From an uncultured Alphaproteobacteria bacterium (GTDB lineage: Bacteria; Pseudomonadota; Alphaproteobacteria; RF32; CAG-239), in contig CAMOLN010000081.1 in assembly GCA_946618745.1 (NCBI GenBank), positions 1 to 5,610 of the forward strand: DNA of 5,610 bases, read 5' to 3'. Positions 1 to 5,417 of this stretch are shown here, piece after piece. Every line of letters starts with the position of its first letter. Position 1 is the stretch's first letter. Made by a program: the position numbers and the translations under genes. A model generated the notes under the pieces. That model was given only the letters and a program-made list of their open reading frames with translations, was not told the DNA's origin and made no database searches.

Positions 1-279
1 TTCTTCAAAATCTTTTAAGCTCATCATATCATTAACCACATGATGATTTTGCTTATCCGAAACTTCATAATCTTTTTCGAAAGTCAAAACATAAATCTGC
101 CGATTGGGTAAAGTGCGATTGGGAAAACTCTCATAAGTCGTCTGCCCGCAAGTAATGCTGGCGCCAGATGTAATACGGCGAAATCTTTGCAAATCAGACG
201 GAATATTCCATGGAATTTTAGGTCCGATACCAATAATGCAGTCGTTTTCATGACGACACCAAACGGCAATTTTAGTCAT
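1..279 (-). CDS. folA: Dihydrofolate reductase, N-terminal 93 residues (cut by window edge)
   Basis: Reduces dihydrofolate to tetrahydrofolate with NADPH, in the cytoplasm, supplying one-carbon units for thymidylate and purines. Reading the minus strand from ATG at 279 gives an open frame to the window edge. Visible DHFR landmarks: IIG at 15-17, then PWNIPSDL at 23-30 with the active-site acid D29 (E. coli D27), then GQTTYES at 45-51, then LPNR at 57-60, whose R60 matches the folate-carboxylate arginine (E. coli R57), and a following IYVLT strand. About 65-75 C-terminal residues, including the GG nucleotide-binding motif, lie outside the window. A clear Shine-Dalgarno AGGAG sits at 291-287, 7 nt before the start. 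Oddity: where most DHFRs have MGR-K/H-T, this has CGQTT, so the NADPH-phosphate arginine (E. coli R44) is Q46. Diverges from xseA. The family call is firm. Confidence 0.93.
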   Translation of the reverse strand, partial: MTKIAVWCRHENDCIIGIGPKIPWNIPSDLQRFRRITSGASITCGQTTYESFPNRTLPNRQIYVLTFEKDYEVSDKQNHHVVNDMMSLKDFEE

Positions 280-305
280 ATAAATTCTCCTCACATAACA
301 GCCAA

Positions 306-333
306 AGTATAAATAATTTGTTAAAAAAAGCAA
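306..333 (-). promoter_or_regulatory. Candidate folA promoter
   Basis: On the minus strand TATACT (311-306) is a 5/6 match to the sigma-70 -10 box. A poor -35 (TTGCTT, 333-328) lies 16 nt upstream. The predicted start near 299 would give a leader of about 20 nt that contains the AGGAG ribosome site. Only the -10 is convincing. Confidence 0.35.
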
Positions 334-372
334 TAATTTTTTCCAACGTTATTTATATCCTGATTTTTTTAC

Positions 373-401
373 TTAACAAATCAAAAGACATTTTGTAAAT
401 T
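373..401 (+). promoter_or_regulatory. Candidate xseA operon promoter
   Basis: TTAACA (373-378, 5/6 to TTGACA), a 17-nt spacer, then TAAATT (396-401, 4/6). A start near 408 would leave a leader of about 19 nt before ATG 427 but only about 4 nt before TTG 412, which agrees with ATG 427 as the xseA start. In such AT-rich DNA, -10-like strings are common, so this is tentative. Confidence 0.3.
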
Positions 402-426
402 CGCAAATAAATTGAAAGTTAAAAAA

Positions 427-1785
427 ATGGAAGATTTGTTTGCTCCTCAAGTCAACACCGGAGAACAGCCGGAATTAACCGTCAGTGAAATTTCCTCGCT
501 TATCAAAAAAAGCGTTGAAACAACTTTTGCTCATGTGCGGATTCGCGGTGAAATTTTCGGCGCCAAACGTGCCGATTCGGGGCATTGGTATTTAAGTCTT
601 AAAGATGAAAATGCCGTTCTTTCCGCAGTTATTTGGCGTGGTGTTGCTGCAGCTTTGCCTGTCAAACCCGAGGATGGATTAGAGGTTATTGCAACAGGCA
701 AAATCACTACTTTTGCCGGTAAATCTTCATACCAGTTAGTTATTGAGCAAATGGAGCCGGCCGGGCAGGGGGCATTATTAAAGCTGTTGGAGGAAAGAAA
801 ACAGGCTTTTGCTAAAGAAGGGTTGTTTGATGCTTCTCATAAAAAGCCTTTGCCTTTTTTACCGCAAACAATCGGTGTGGTAACTTCGGCCTCCGGTGCG
901 GTTATTCGAGATATCATTCATCGCGTTCGCGACCGTTTTCCTTCGCATATTTTGTTGATTCCCACTCCGGTTCAAGGCGAAGGTGCAGCGCAAAAAATTG
1001 CTCAAGCCATTAAATATTTTAACTGTCTTGATAAAATTTCTTCATTTCCTAAACCTGATGTTTTGATTGTAGCTCGCGGTGGCGGCAGTCTGGAAGATTT
1101 ATGGCCGTTTAACGAAGAATGTGTCGTGCGTGCTGTCTATGATTCGGCTATTCCGATTATTTCGGCGGTTGGACATGAAACCGATACAATGTTGATTGAC
1201 TATGTGGCTGACAAACGTGCTCCGACACCTACCGGTGCTGCCGAATTTGCCGTTCCGGTAAAATCAGAATTGCAAATTCGGGTTAATAATCTGGAACATC
1301 GGCTTAAAAATGGTGCCTTACGTTATTTTAGCGAAAAGAAAAATTATTTAACCGCTTTGGCACGAGGTATTCCCAATCTTACTCAAATATTACAAGAGGT
1401 GTCGCAAAAATTTGATTCTCGCATTGAGCGGCTTAATTTAGCTTTTCGTAATCTGCTTAAAGATAAGTTGCGACAAATTGAAGTTTGTCGGCTTCAACCG
1501 CTGAGTGTGGCAAAAATTATTGAACGAAATCAAGAAAATTTAAACCATTTATGGCTAAGATTGTCTTCGGTATCGGTTGGTTCCGTGCTCAACCGTGGCT
1601 TTGCTTGGGTTAAAAATGAACATAGTCAAACCGTCTATGATACCAAACAGGCTAAAGCATCTAAAGAATTTACCATTAAATTTGCCGATGGCGAGGTCAA
1701 AGCCGTAAATGTCGATTCTTACAATGCTAAACCAACTAAAGGAAAAAATAATGAAACTGAACAAATATCTTTGTTTGACATGTAG
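427..1785 (+). CDS. xseA: Exodeoxyribonuclease VII large subunit
   Basis: Catalytic subunit of the cytoplasmic ExoVII nuclease, which degrades single-stranded DNA into short oligonucleotides during repair. The 452-residue length is normal. Domains from this start: an N-terminal OB-fold for ssDNA binding at about 15-110 (VRIRGEIFG, HWYLSLKD), a catalytic domain from about 130 with IGVVTSASGAVIRD, RGGGSLEDLW (217-226), GHETD (249-253) and RAPTPTGAAE (264-273), then a long helical region at about 280-400 and a C-terminal segment with NRGFAWVKN. I chose ATG 427 over an in-frame TTG at 412 because GAAAG (414-418) sits 8 nt before the ATG and the TTG has no ribosome site. The small subunit xseB is not in the window. 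The last 35 bp overlap the next gene, which suggests translational coupling. Confidence 0.96.
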   Translation: MEDLFAPQVNTGEQPELTVSEISSLIKKSVETTFAHVRIRGEIFGAKRADSGHWYLSLKDENAVLSAVIWRGVAAALPVKPEDGLEVIATGKITTFAGKSSYQLVIEQMEPAGQGALLKLLEERKQAFAKEGLFDASHKKPLPFLPQTIGVVTSASGAVIRDIIHRVRDRFPSHILLIPTPVQGEGAAQKIAQAIKYFNCLDKISSFPKPDVLIVARGGGSLEDLWPFNEECVVRAVYDSAIPIISAVGHETDTMLIDYVADKRAPTPTGAAEFAVPVKSELQIRVNNLEHRLKNGALRYFSEKKNYLTALARGIPNLTQILQEVSQKFDSRIERLNLAFRNLLKDKLRQIEVCRLQPLSVAKIIERNQENLNHLWLRLSSVSVGSVLNRGFAWVKNEHSQTVYDTKQAKASKEFTIKFADGEVKAVNVDSYNAKPTKGKNNETEQISLFDM

Positions 1786-2596
1786 TGCGATATTTTTAAC
1801 TTTTAGCGCCGAAGCGGTGGAACTTTGCGGTAATCTCAATCAAGGTGAGTTGGTTATCGGCAAGCTTGATAATGTTGGGGAAGTCTATCTTAACGGTAAA
1901 AAAATTGATACTGACAAAGACGGGGCATTTCTAATGGCTTTTGCTCGTGATGAAAAAGAAAATCAACTTTTATCAATTGTCAATCAACAAGGAGAAACCC
2001 AAAGTTTTGCTCTTCCCATAGCTCCCACAGATTGGAATATCCAAAATATAACCGGAGTTCCTCCTCGCAAAGTCAATCCTTCCGATGGCGATTTAGCTGC
2101 CATAAATAAAGAAAATTCGCTTTTAGGGCGTGCGTTCAAGACCTTAAATCAAGATACTTTTTGGCAACAGGGATTTATCAAGCCGGTTGAAGGGCGTATA
2201 TCCGGCGAGTTTGGCGGACAGCGCATTATGAATAAAGTTCCCAAAAGCCCTCATCGAGGTATGGATATTGCCGCTAAAGAAGGCACACAGGTAAAAGCCT
2301 CTGCCGCAGGAAAGGTCGTTTTGGCTTATCCGAATTTGTTTTATTCCGGCAATGTTGTGGTGCTTGACCATGGTTTTGGTTTGCAAACCGTTTATGCTCA
2401 TCTTAAAGAAATAAAAGTTAAATTAGGAGAAACCGTAGAGCAAGGCGATATTATCGGGTTGGTTGGCAAAACCGGACGTGCCACCGGTCCGCATTTGCAT
2501 TTTGGTGCATCGTTAAGAAATCTGCGCTTTAATCCGCAATCATTGCTAGATATGAACAACAATTTGCAAAAATGTTTTACATTACAAACAAAATGA
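1751..2596 (+). CDS. Exported M23 (LytM-type) peptidoglycan endopeptidase
   Basis: Predicted zinc metallopeptidase that cuts peptide cross-bridges of peptidoglycan in the periplasm. The 281-residue protein starts with a Sec signal peptide: basic MKLNK, a hydrophobic core, then AEA at 20-22 as a likely signal peptidase I site. A beta-rich N-terminal domain (about 25-105, ending GLPP-like TGVPPRKV) is typical of a proteobacterial M23 subfamily. The LytM domain follows (about 145-265) with all expected residues: H168 and D172 (HRGMD), H216 (YAHL), H248 and H250 (GPHLHF). H168, D172 and H250 should bind zinc, so it looks active rather than an EnvC-like activator. ATG 1751 was chosen for its AAAGGA site (1738-1743, 7 nt away) and because the signal peptide begins there; ATG 1709 would add 14 residues before it. 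It overlaps xseA by 35 bp. Confidence 0.94.
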   Translation: MKLNKYLCLTCSAIFLTFSAEAVELCGNLNQGELVIGKLDNVGEVYLNGKKIDTDKDGAFLMAFARDEKENQLLSIVNQQGETQSFALPIAPTDWNIQNITGVPPRKVNPSDGDLAAINKENSLLGRAFKTLNQDTFWQQGFIKPVEGRISGEFGGQRIMNKVPKSPHRGMDIAAKEGTQVKASAAGKVVLAYPNLFYSGNVVVLDHGFGLQTVYAHLKEIKVKLGETVEQGDIIGLVGKTGRATGPHLHFGASLRNLRFNPQSLLDMNNNLQKCFTLQTK

Positions 2597-2636
2597 ATAA
2601 AATCTAATCAAAGGGAAGATGTCTTAGAGGTTAAAA

Positions 2637-3059
2637 ATGAATGATACAGTTAATAAACCTATAACTTTAGATGCAGTAACTTGTTTGATTGTTGATGATG
2701 ACAAGTTTTCGCGTACTTTTACCAAAACTGCGCTTTATCAGATTGGTATTAAAAATACCAAAGAAGCTGCGACCGCTCTTGAGGCCACGGAGATTATTCG
2801 TAGCTATAAAGTAGACGTGGTTTTGTTAGATCAGCAGATGCCGGAGCAAAGCGGTTTGGAATTAGCCCGCCAAATCAGAGAAGGTAAGCTCGGTGAACAC
2901 AAAGATTTACCGATTATTATGGTAACTATTGATACTAAAGAAAAAACAGTTATGGATGCCAAATCAATAGGCCTTCATGAATATTTGGTAAAACCTATTT
3001 CGCCTTTGGCTTTACGCAAACGCATTTGCACGGCTTTAGGAATTAAAGAAAGAGTATAA
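2637..3059 (+). CDS. Single-domain (CheY-like) response regulator
   Basis: A stand-alone phospho-receiver domain of 140 residues with no output domain, expected in the cytoplasm to act by binding a partner or passing on phosphate. All receiver residues are present: acidic pocket D20/D21 in VDDD, phospho-acceptor D65 in LLDQQMP, switch T97 in MVT, aromatic Y117 and lysine K119 in YLVKP. The first 13 residues are an extra leader. AGAGG (2626-2630) lies 6 nt before the ATG. It starts 40 bp after the M23 gene, and its stop is 4 bp before uppP, so it is probably co-transcribed with both. No histidine kinase is in the window, so partner and output are unknown. Placement with wall genes hints at, but does not show, a link to envelope control. 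Confidence 0.94.
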   Translation: MNDTVNKPITLDAVTCLIVDDDKFSRTFTKTALYQIGIKNTKEAATALEATEIIRSYKVDVVLLDQQMPEQSGLELARQIREGKLGEHKDLPIIMVTIDTKEKTVMDAKSIGLHEYLVKPISPLALRKRICTALGIKERV

Positions 3060-3063
3060 ACCG

Positions 3064-3891
3064 GTGTTAGATAATTTATATGTTTTATATTTGTCTGTCC
3101 TTCAGGGGTTGACCGAATTTCTTCCGGTCAGTTCTTCCGGCCATTTGATTTTGTTTTCCAAATTTACCGATTTTCCTGATCAAGGTTTAGTTTTGGATGT
3201 CGCAGTGCATTTTGGCTCGATATTAGCGGTTATGCTGTATTTTTCTTCCACTTTATTTGATATTTTAAAATCTTTATGGAAGACCAAATTCTTACCAACT
3301 TTCAGAGATGAAAATGCCAAATTATTTTGGTTATTGATTATCGGCACTATACCGGTGATTTTCGCTGGTTTAGTGCTCCGTAATTATGGAACTGAATGGT
3401 TGCGCAGCACTCGGCTTGTCGGTTGGACCATCCTTGGTTACGGATTATTGTTGTTTTTTGCTGACAGTTGTTCAATGACTATCCGCCAAATCAAACACAT
3501 GGGAGTTATGGATGCTGTTTTGATAGGATTGGCCCAATGTCTGGCACTTATTCCCGGAACATCTCGCTCGGGTATAACTATAACCATGGCAAGATTTTTA
3601 GGATTGGAACGCACCGAAGCCGCCAAATTTTCGATGTTGTTATCCATACCGGCAATTATCGGCGCAACCGCTTTAGTGTGTTGGAAAGTCGTTGCCCAGG
3701 GCAATTTTGCCGAAATCGCACAGGTTTTTGATGGCGTGGTTTATTCCTATGCTGCTTCAATTATTGCTATTTATATTGTAATGTGGTGGCTTAAAAAATC
3801 GACATTTTTGCCTTTTGTAATTTATCGCATTGCTTTAGGCTCATTTCTGTTGCTTGATTCATACGGATATTTGAACAAGTGGCTTGACTAA
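3064..3891 (+). CDS. uppP: Undecaprenyl-diphosphatase (BacA/UppP family)
   Basis: Integral inner-membrane enzyme that removes a phosphate from undecaprenyl diphosphate, recycling the lipid carrier for peptidoglycan and surface glycans. High expression of the family gives bacitracin resistance. The 275-residue length is normal. Motif 1 is QGLTEFLPVSSSGH at 14-27, with E18, S24 and H27 matching E. coli E21, S27 and H30; Q14 replaces E. coli E17, a position where E or Q occurs in the family. Motif 2 is PGTSRSG at 164-170, with R168 matching E. coli R174. Several hydrophobic spans (about 43-60, 88-105, 118-132, 190-210, 228-243, 250-266) fit a polytopic protein. The start is GTG, 4 bp after the response regulator; GAAAGAG (3048-3054) inside that gene can serve as ribosome site, so translation is probably coupled. 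No terminator separates it from the tRNA. Confidence 0.96.
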   Translation: MLDNLYVLYLSVLQGLTEFLPVSSSGHLILFSKFTDFPDQGLVLDVAVHFGSILAVMLYFSSTLFDILKSLWKTKFLPTFRDENAKLFWLLIIGTIPVIFAGLVLRNYGTEWLRSTRLVGWTILGYGLLLFFADSCSMTIRQIKHMGVMDAVLIGLAQCLALIPGTSRSGITITMARFLGLERTEAAKFSMLLSIPAIIGATALVCWKVVAQGNFAEIAQVFDGVVYSYAASIIAIYIVMWWLKKSTFLPFVIYRIALGSFLLLDSYGYLNKWLD

Positions 3892-3912
3892 ATCAAAATT
3901 TGAGTCTATAGA
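3884..3912 (+). promoter_or_regulatory. Promoter of tRNA-Leu
   Basis: TTGACT (3884-3889, 5/6), a 17-nt spacer, then TATAGA (3907-3912, 4/6). The predicted start near 3919 is about 10 nt before the mature tRNA. The -35 box overlaps the uppP stop codon, so the tRNA could be made both from this promoter and by readthrough from uppP. Confidence 0.55.
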
Positions 3913-3928
3913 TTGCACATCCTGAGTT

Positions 3929-4015
3929 GCTCTGGTGGCGGAATTGGTAGACGCGCAAGTTTCAGGTACTTGTGGGGGTTTCCCCGTGAAAGTTCAAGTC
4001 TTTTCCAGAGCACCA
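3929..4015 (+). tRNA. tRNA-Leu, anticodon CAG, CCA encoded
   Basis: An 87-nt class II tRNA that reads CUG codons. The acceptor stem GCTCTGG/CCAGAGC (3929-3935 with 4005-4011) pairs perfectly, followed by discriminator A4012 (leucine identity) and an encoded CCA at 4013-4015. The D-stem is GCG/CGC with GG in the loop (3946-3947). The anticodon stem CAAGT/ACTTG closes a 7-nt loop with CAG at 3963-3965. The long variable arm has a GGGG/CCCC stem (about 3974-3985), as expected for leucine. The T-arm GAAAG/CTTTT encloses TTCAAGT. It lies between uppP and the accessory block and shares a terminator with the convergent invertase gene. Confidence 0.98.
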
Positions 4016-4030
4016 ATTACCAAAAAAAAA

Positions 4031-4053
4031 GCCGCTTATCCAAGCGGTTTTTT
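4031..4053. terminator. Two-way intrinsic terminator between tRNA-Leu and invertase
   Basis: Hairpin CCGCTT (4032-4037), loop ATCC, AAGCGG (4042-4047), followed by six T on the plus strand and preceded by nine A (4022-4030), which form a T-run on the minus strand. It can end both the tRNA transcript and the convergent invertase transcript. The invertase stop codon (4038-4036) lies in the hairpin, so the stem also encodes the protein's last residues. Confidence 0.85.
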
Positions 4054-4533
4054 AATTTGAGTAAATTTTTTTAATATTGTTTTCGGCGGACGTCCCAGTT
4101 TTTTGCCTGATGCTTTAAGATTTGCCAAACTGGCTTTAGTGCGTTCCGAAATCAGTTTACGCTCAATTTCCGCCGCCAAACCGAAAGCAAAAGCCAACAC
4201 TTTTGATTGAATATCGTTGCCTAAACGATAGTTTTCTTTCAAGGTCCAAACTTGGCAGTTTTTATTCAAACAAGTTTCCAAGATTCGCATAACTTCCATC
4301 AATGAACGCCCTAAACGTGATATTTCACAAGCAATCAAAATATCATTTTCTTGCAAGTTATCCAACAATTCTCCTAATTTACGTTTTTTAAGTTCTTGAC
4401 GTGAAGATATTTTTTCTTCAACCCAGCGGTCGATTTTGAAATCGTTTTTGAGTGCATATTGAACAATTTCATAATGTTGATGTTCTAATGTCTGTTTATC
4501 CGAACTAACACGGACATAACCTATTGTAGCCAT
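4036..4533 (-). CDS. Serine site-specific recombinase, Mpi-type DNA invertase, lacking C-terminal HTH
   Basis: Predicted cytoplasmic enzyme that inverts DNA between short dyad sites by serine-linked double-strand cleavage. The 165-residue protein has a resolvase/invertase catalytic domain: nucleophile S10 with R8 (YVRVSSDKQ), EISRLGR at 70-76 with R73 and R76, and AEIERKLISERT at 121-132 at the start of the long E helix. Stretches such as CQVWTLKENYRLGNDIQSK closely resemble the Bacteroides Mpi family as I recall it. I chose ATG 4533 because AGAGGA (4546-4541) lies 7 nt upstream and the domain begins there; an in-frame TTG at 4608 would add an unrelated 25-residue leader. Oddity: after GRPPK (147-151) only 14 residues remain, so the usual helix-turn-helix is missing. 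No other frame restores it. All 11 arginines use CGN codons, as in the core genes here. Confidence 0.92.
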   Translation of the reverse strand: MATIGYVRVSSDKQTLEHQHYEIVQYALKNDFKIDRWVEEKISSRQELKKRKLGELLDNLQENDILIACEISRLGRSLMEVMRILETCLNKNCQVWTLKENYRLGNDIQSKVLAFAFGLAAEIERKLISERTKASLANLKASGKKLGRPPKTILKKFTQIKKPLG

Positions 4534-4560
4534 TTGATGTTCCTCTGAAAATATGAATTT

Positions 4561-4572
4561 AAACCAACGTTT
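4561..4572 (+). other. Putative invertase crossover site, left
   Basis: AAACC-AA-CGTTT: two 5-bp half-sites in dyad around central dinucleotide AA (4566-4567), in the invertase 5' leader. It differs from the right-hand site in one half-site base and in the core. Both half-sites match the right site, but the core is AA instead of TT, so the two sites are oppositely oriented. Supported by pattern only. Confidence 0.5.
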
Positions 4573-4635
4573 TTTATAACCAACCGAAAGGCTGATTATT
4601 TTATGCAATATTTTACTATAAAATGCTAATATACT

Positions 4636-4662
4636 GTTTTATAAATATTTTTATTTTGTCAA
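4636..4662 (-). promoter_or_regulatory. Candidate invertase promoter inside the putative invertible segment
   Basis: Perfect TTGACA on the minus strand (4662-4657), with TAAAAC (4641-4636, 4/6) 15 nt downstream; a better-looking TATAAA is only 13 nt away. The spacing is short in both cases, so strength is doubtful. A transcript would start near 4630, cross the left crossover site and reach ATG 4533. Confidence 0.3.
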
Positions 4663-4689
4663 AAAAATATAAAACTTAGCAAAAACTGC

Positions 4690-4718
4690 TTGATTTAAAC
4701 GTTCGTTTTTGTTATGAT
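4690..4718 (+). promoter_or_regulatory. Strong sigma-70 promoter of the charged-protein gene with embedded dyad
   Basis: TTGATT (4690-4695), a 17-nt spacer, then TATGAT (4713-4718, 5/6) with an extended -10 TG at 4710-4711. The start would be near 4725, giving a leader of about 34 nt with GAAAGGA (4745-4751) 7 nt before ATG 4759. The dyad AAACG-TT-CGTTT lies between -35 and -10, where a bound protein would block the promoter or recombination would split it. Confidence 0.6.
4697..4708 (+). other. Putative invertase crossover site, right
   Basis: AAACG-TT-CGTTT: a perfect 5-bp dyad around central TT (4702-4703). Its first ten bases fit ARACGTWCGT, which I recall as the consensus of inverted repeats acted on by Bacteroides Mpi; that recollection needs checking. 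It lies in the spacer of the charged-protein promoter. It could instead be a repressor operator. Confidence 0.5.
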
Positions 4719-4758
4719 TAAAACAGGTATGAAATAACAAATATGAAAGGATAGAACT

Positions 4759-5280
4759 ATGGAAAAATATTTGAGACTTTTTGAACGTATTGGTGATGAA
4801 GGATATGATGGAAGAAGTATAATATTAAAAATGGAAAATGGAATTGTTACTGAATCGCATATAACCGATCGAGATTGTGCCGACGAAGATATTCTTAAAG
4901 GCAAAAATTCTGAAGAGTTAGATGTTTTTATAAGCGGAGATGAAGACAGGTGTTGGGAAGCTTATGAATTAGATAAAATTAAATATGAGGAAGAATATAT
5001 CAGAAATAAAATCGGAAGAACAAGATTACAACAAAAACAGAAAAATCGGGATCCATTACAAGCAAAACAAGAAGAAATGGAAGTAGCTGTTTCAAAAGAG
5101 GTACGGCGACGCCCGCGGCGTCCACGCAATATAGATGGGGCTAAAAAAACAAATATAAAATTAGGTAAAACCGGTAATAGCCTCACTGGCGAAGTAACTG
5201 AAGAACATCGTAAAGTTGCTAAAATTCAAACTGATGTAAATAGAGCACTTTTACAAAGAAAATATAAAAAAGGAAAATAA
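4759..5280 (+). CDS. Hypothetical protein with acidic N-terminal and basic C-terminal half
   Basis: I do not recognise this 173-residue protein. It has no signal peptide or membrane span, so it should be soluble. Residues 1-80 are strongly acidic (24 D/E against 11 K/R). Residues 81-173 are strongly basic (28 K/R against 10 D/E), with an E/Q/K-rich, probably helical stretch at about 75-110 and an arginine-proline patch RRRPRRPR at 116-123. The basic half could bind nucleic acid; this is inference only. Start ATG 4759 has GAAAGGA 7 nt upstream and a strong promoter. It has its own terminator, so it is a stand-alone unit. Eight of 18 arginines are AGA/AGG, against 2 of 24 in xseA and none of 11 in the invertase, which points to foreign origin. 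Its promoter overlaps a putative invertase site. Confidence 0.85.
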   Translation: MEKYLRLFERIGDEGYDGRSIILKMENGIVTESHITDRDCADEDILKGKNSEELDVFISGDEDRCWEAYELDKIKYEEEYIRNKIGRTRLQQKQKNRDPLQAKQEEMEVAVSKEVRRRPRRPRNIDGAKKTNIKLGKTGNSLTGEVTEEHRKVAKIQTDVNRALLQRKYKKGK

Positions 5281-5302
5281 CTCAGTAATTTTTTTTCAAA
5301 AC

Positions 5303-5330
5303 CACCCCAATTTAATGTTGGGGTGATTTT
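5303..5330 (+). terminator. Intrinsic terminator of the charged-protein gene
   Basis: Stem CACCCCAA (5303-5310) pairs perfectly with TTGGGGTG (5318-5325) around a 7-nt loop, followed by ATTTTGTTATT. It begins 22 bp after the stop codon. Confidence 0.82.
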
Positions 5331-5389
5331 GTTATTATGCATTAAATATTTCTTTCACACATATTTTGTGAAGTGTCGGCAAAAAGTTA

Positions 5390-5417
5390 ATGACAAAAAG
5401 ATTCTTTAGGTTAATAT
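5390..5417 (+). promoter_or_regulatory. Weak candidate pyrH promoter
   Basis: ATGACA (5390-5395, 5/6 to TTGACA), a 16-nt spacer, then TAATAT (5412-5417, 4/6); TATAAA at 5415-5420 is an alternative -10. The upstream terminator means pyrH needs a promoter here. The rest of 5331-5453 shows nothing else I can name. Confidence 0.25.

Larger units (their letters stand above)
4561..4708. other. Putative invertible promoter segment
   Basis: The DNA between the two crossover cores (136 bp centre to centre) fills most of the gap between the divergent invertase and the charged-protein gene. It contains the -35 box (4690-4695) of the forward promoter, whose -10 lies outside, and a minus-facing TTGACA (4662-4657). 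Inversion would replace the forward -35 with TTATAA at the same spacing and turn the TTGACA box towards the forward gene. This architecture, beside an Mpi-type invertase, is that of a phase-variable promoter. No second orientation is visible in a single sequence. Confidence 0.45.

Noticed and set aside
84..269. 61-residue minus-strand open frame
   Set aside because: It is an out-of-frame shadow of folA. The true frame starts at 279 and runs off the window edge with clear DHFR motifs.
1709..1750. Upstream ATG 1709 as start of the M23 gene
   Set aside because: It would put 14 extra residues before a good signal peptide, and ATG 1751 has a better ribosome site.
1781..1784. Cysteine C11 of the M23 protein as a lipoprotein anchor
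   Set aside because: The preceding residues L-C-L-T do not fit a lipobox (T at -1), and an A-E-A signal peptidase I site follows at 20-22.
3438..3731. Open frames on both strands inside uppP
   Set aside because: Shadows of a gene with full UppP motifs; no independent signals.
4534..4608. TTG 4608 as invertase start
   Set aside because: The added 25 residues have no family match, and the AGAGGA site points to ATG 4533.
4636..4675. Inverted repeat GTTTTATA / TATAAAAC with a 24-nt loop holding the minus-strand TTGACA
   Set aside because: Considered as the invertible element itself. The loop is too short for a serine invertase, the arms are pure AT plus one base, and the 4561-4708 site pair has proper cores, so chance is likely.
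4695..5186. Minus-strand open frames opposite the charged-protein gene (4695-4904 and 4962-5186)
   Set aside because: No ribosome sites or recognisable motifs; they mirror the plus-strand gene, which has promoter, ribosome site and terminator.
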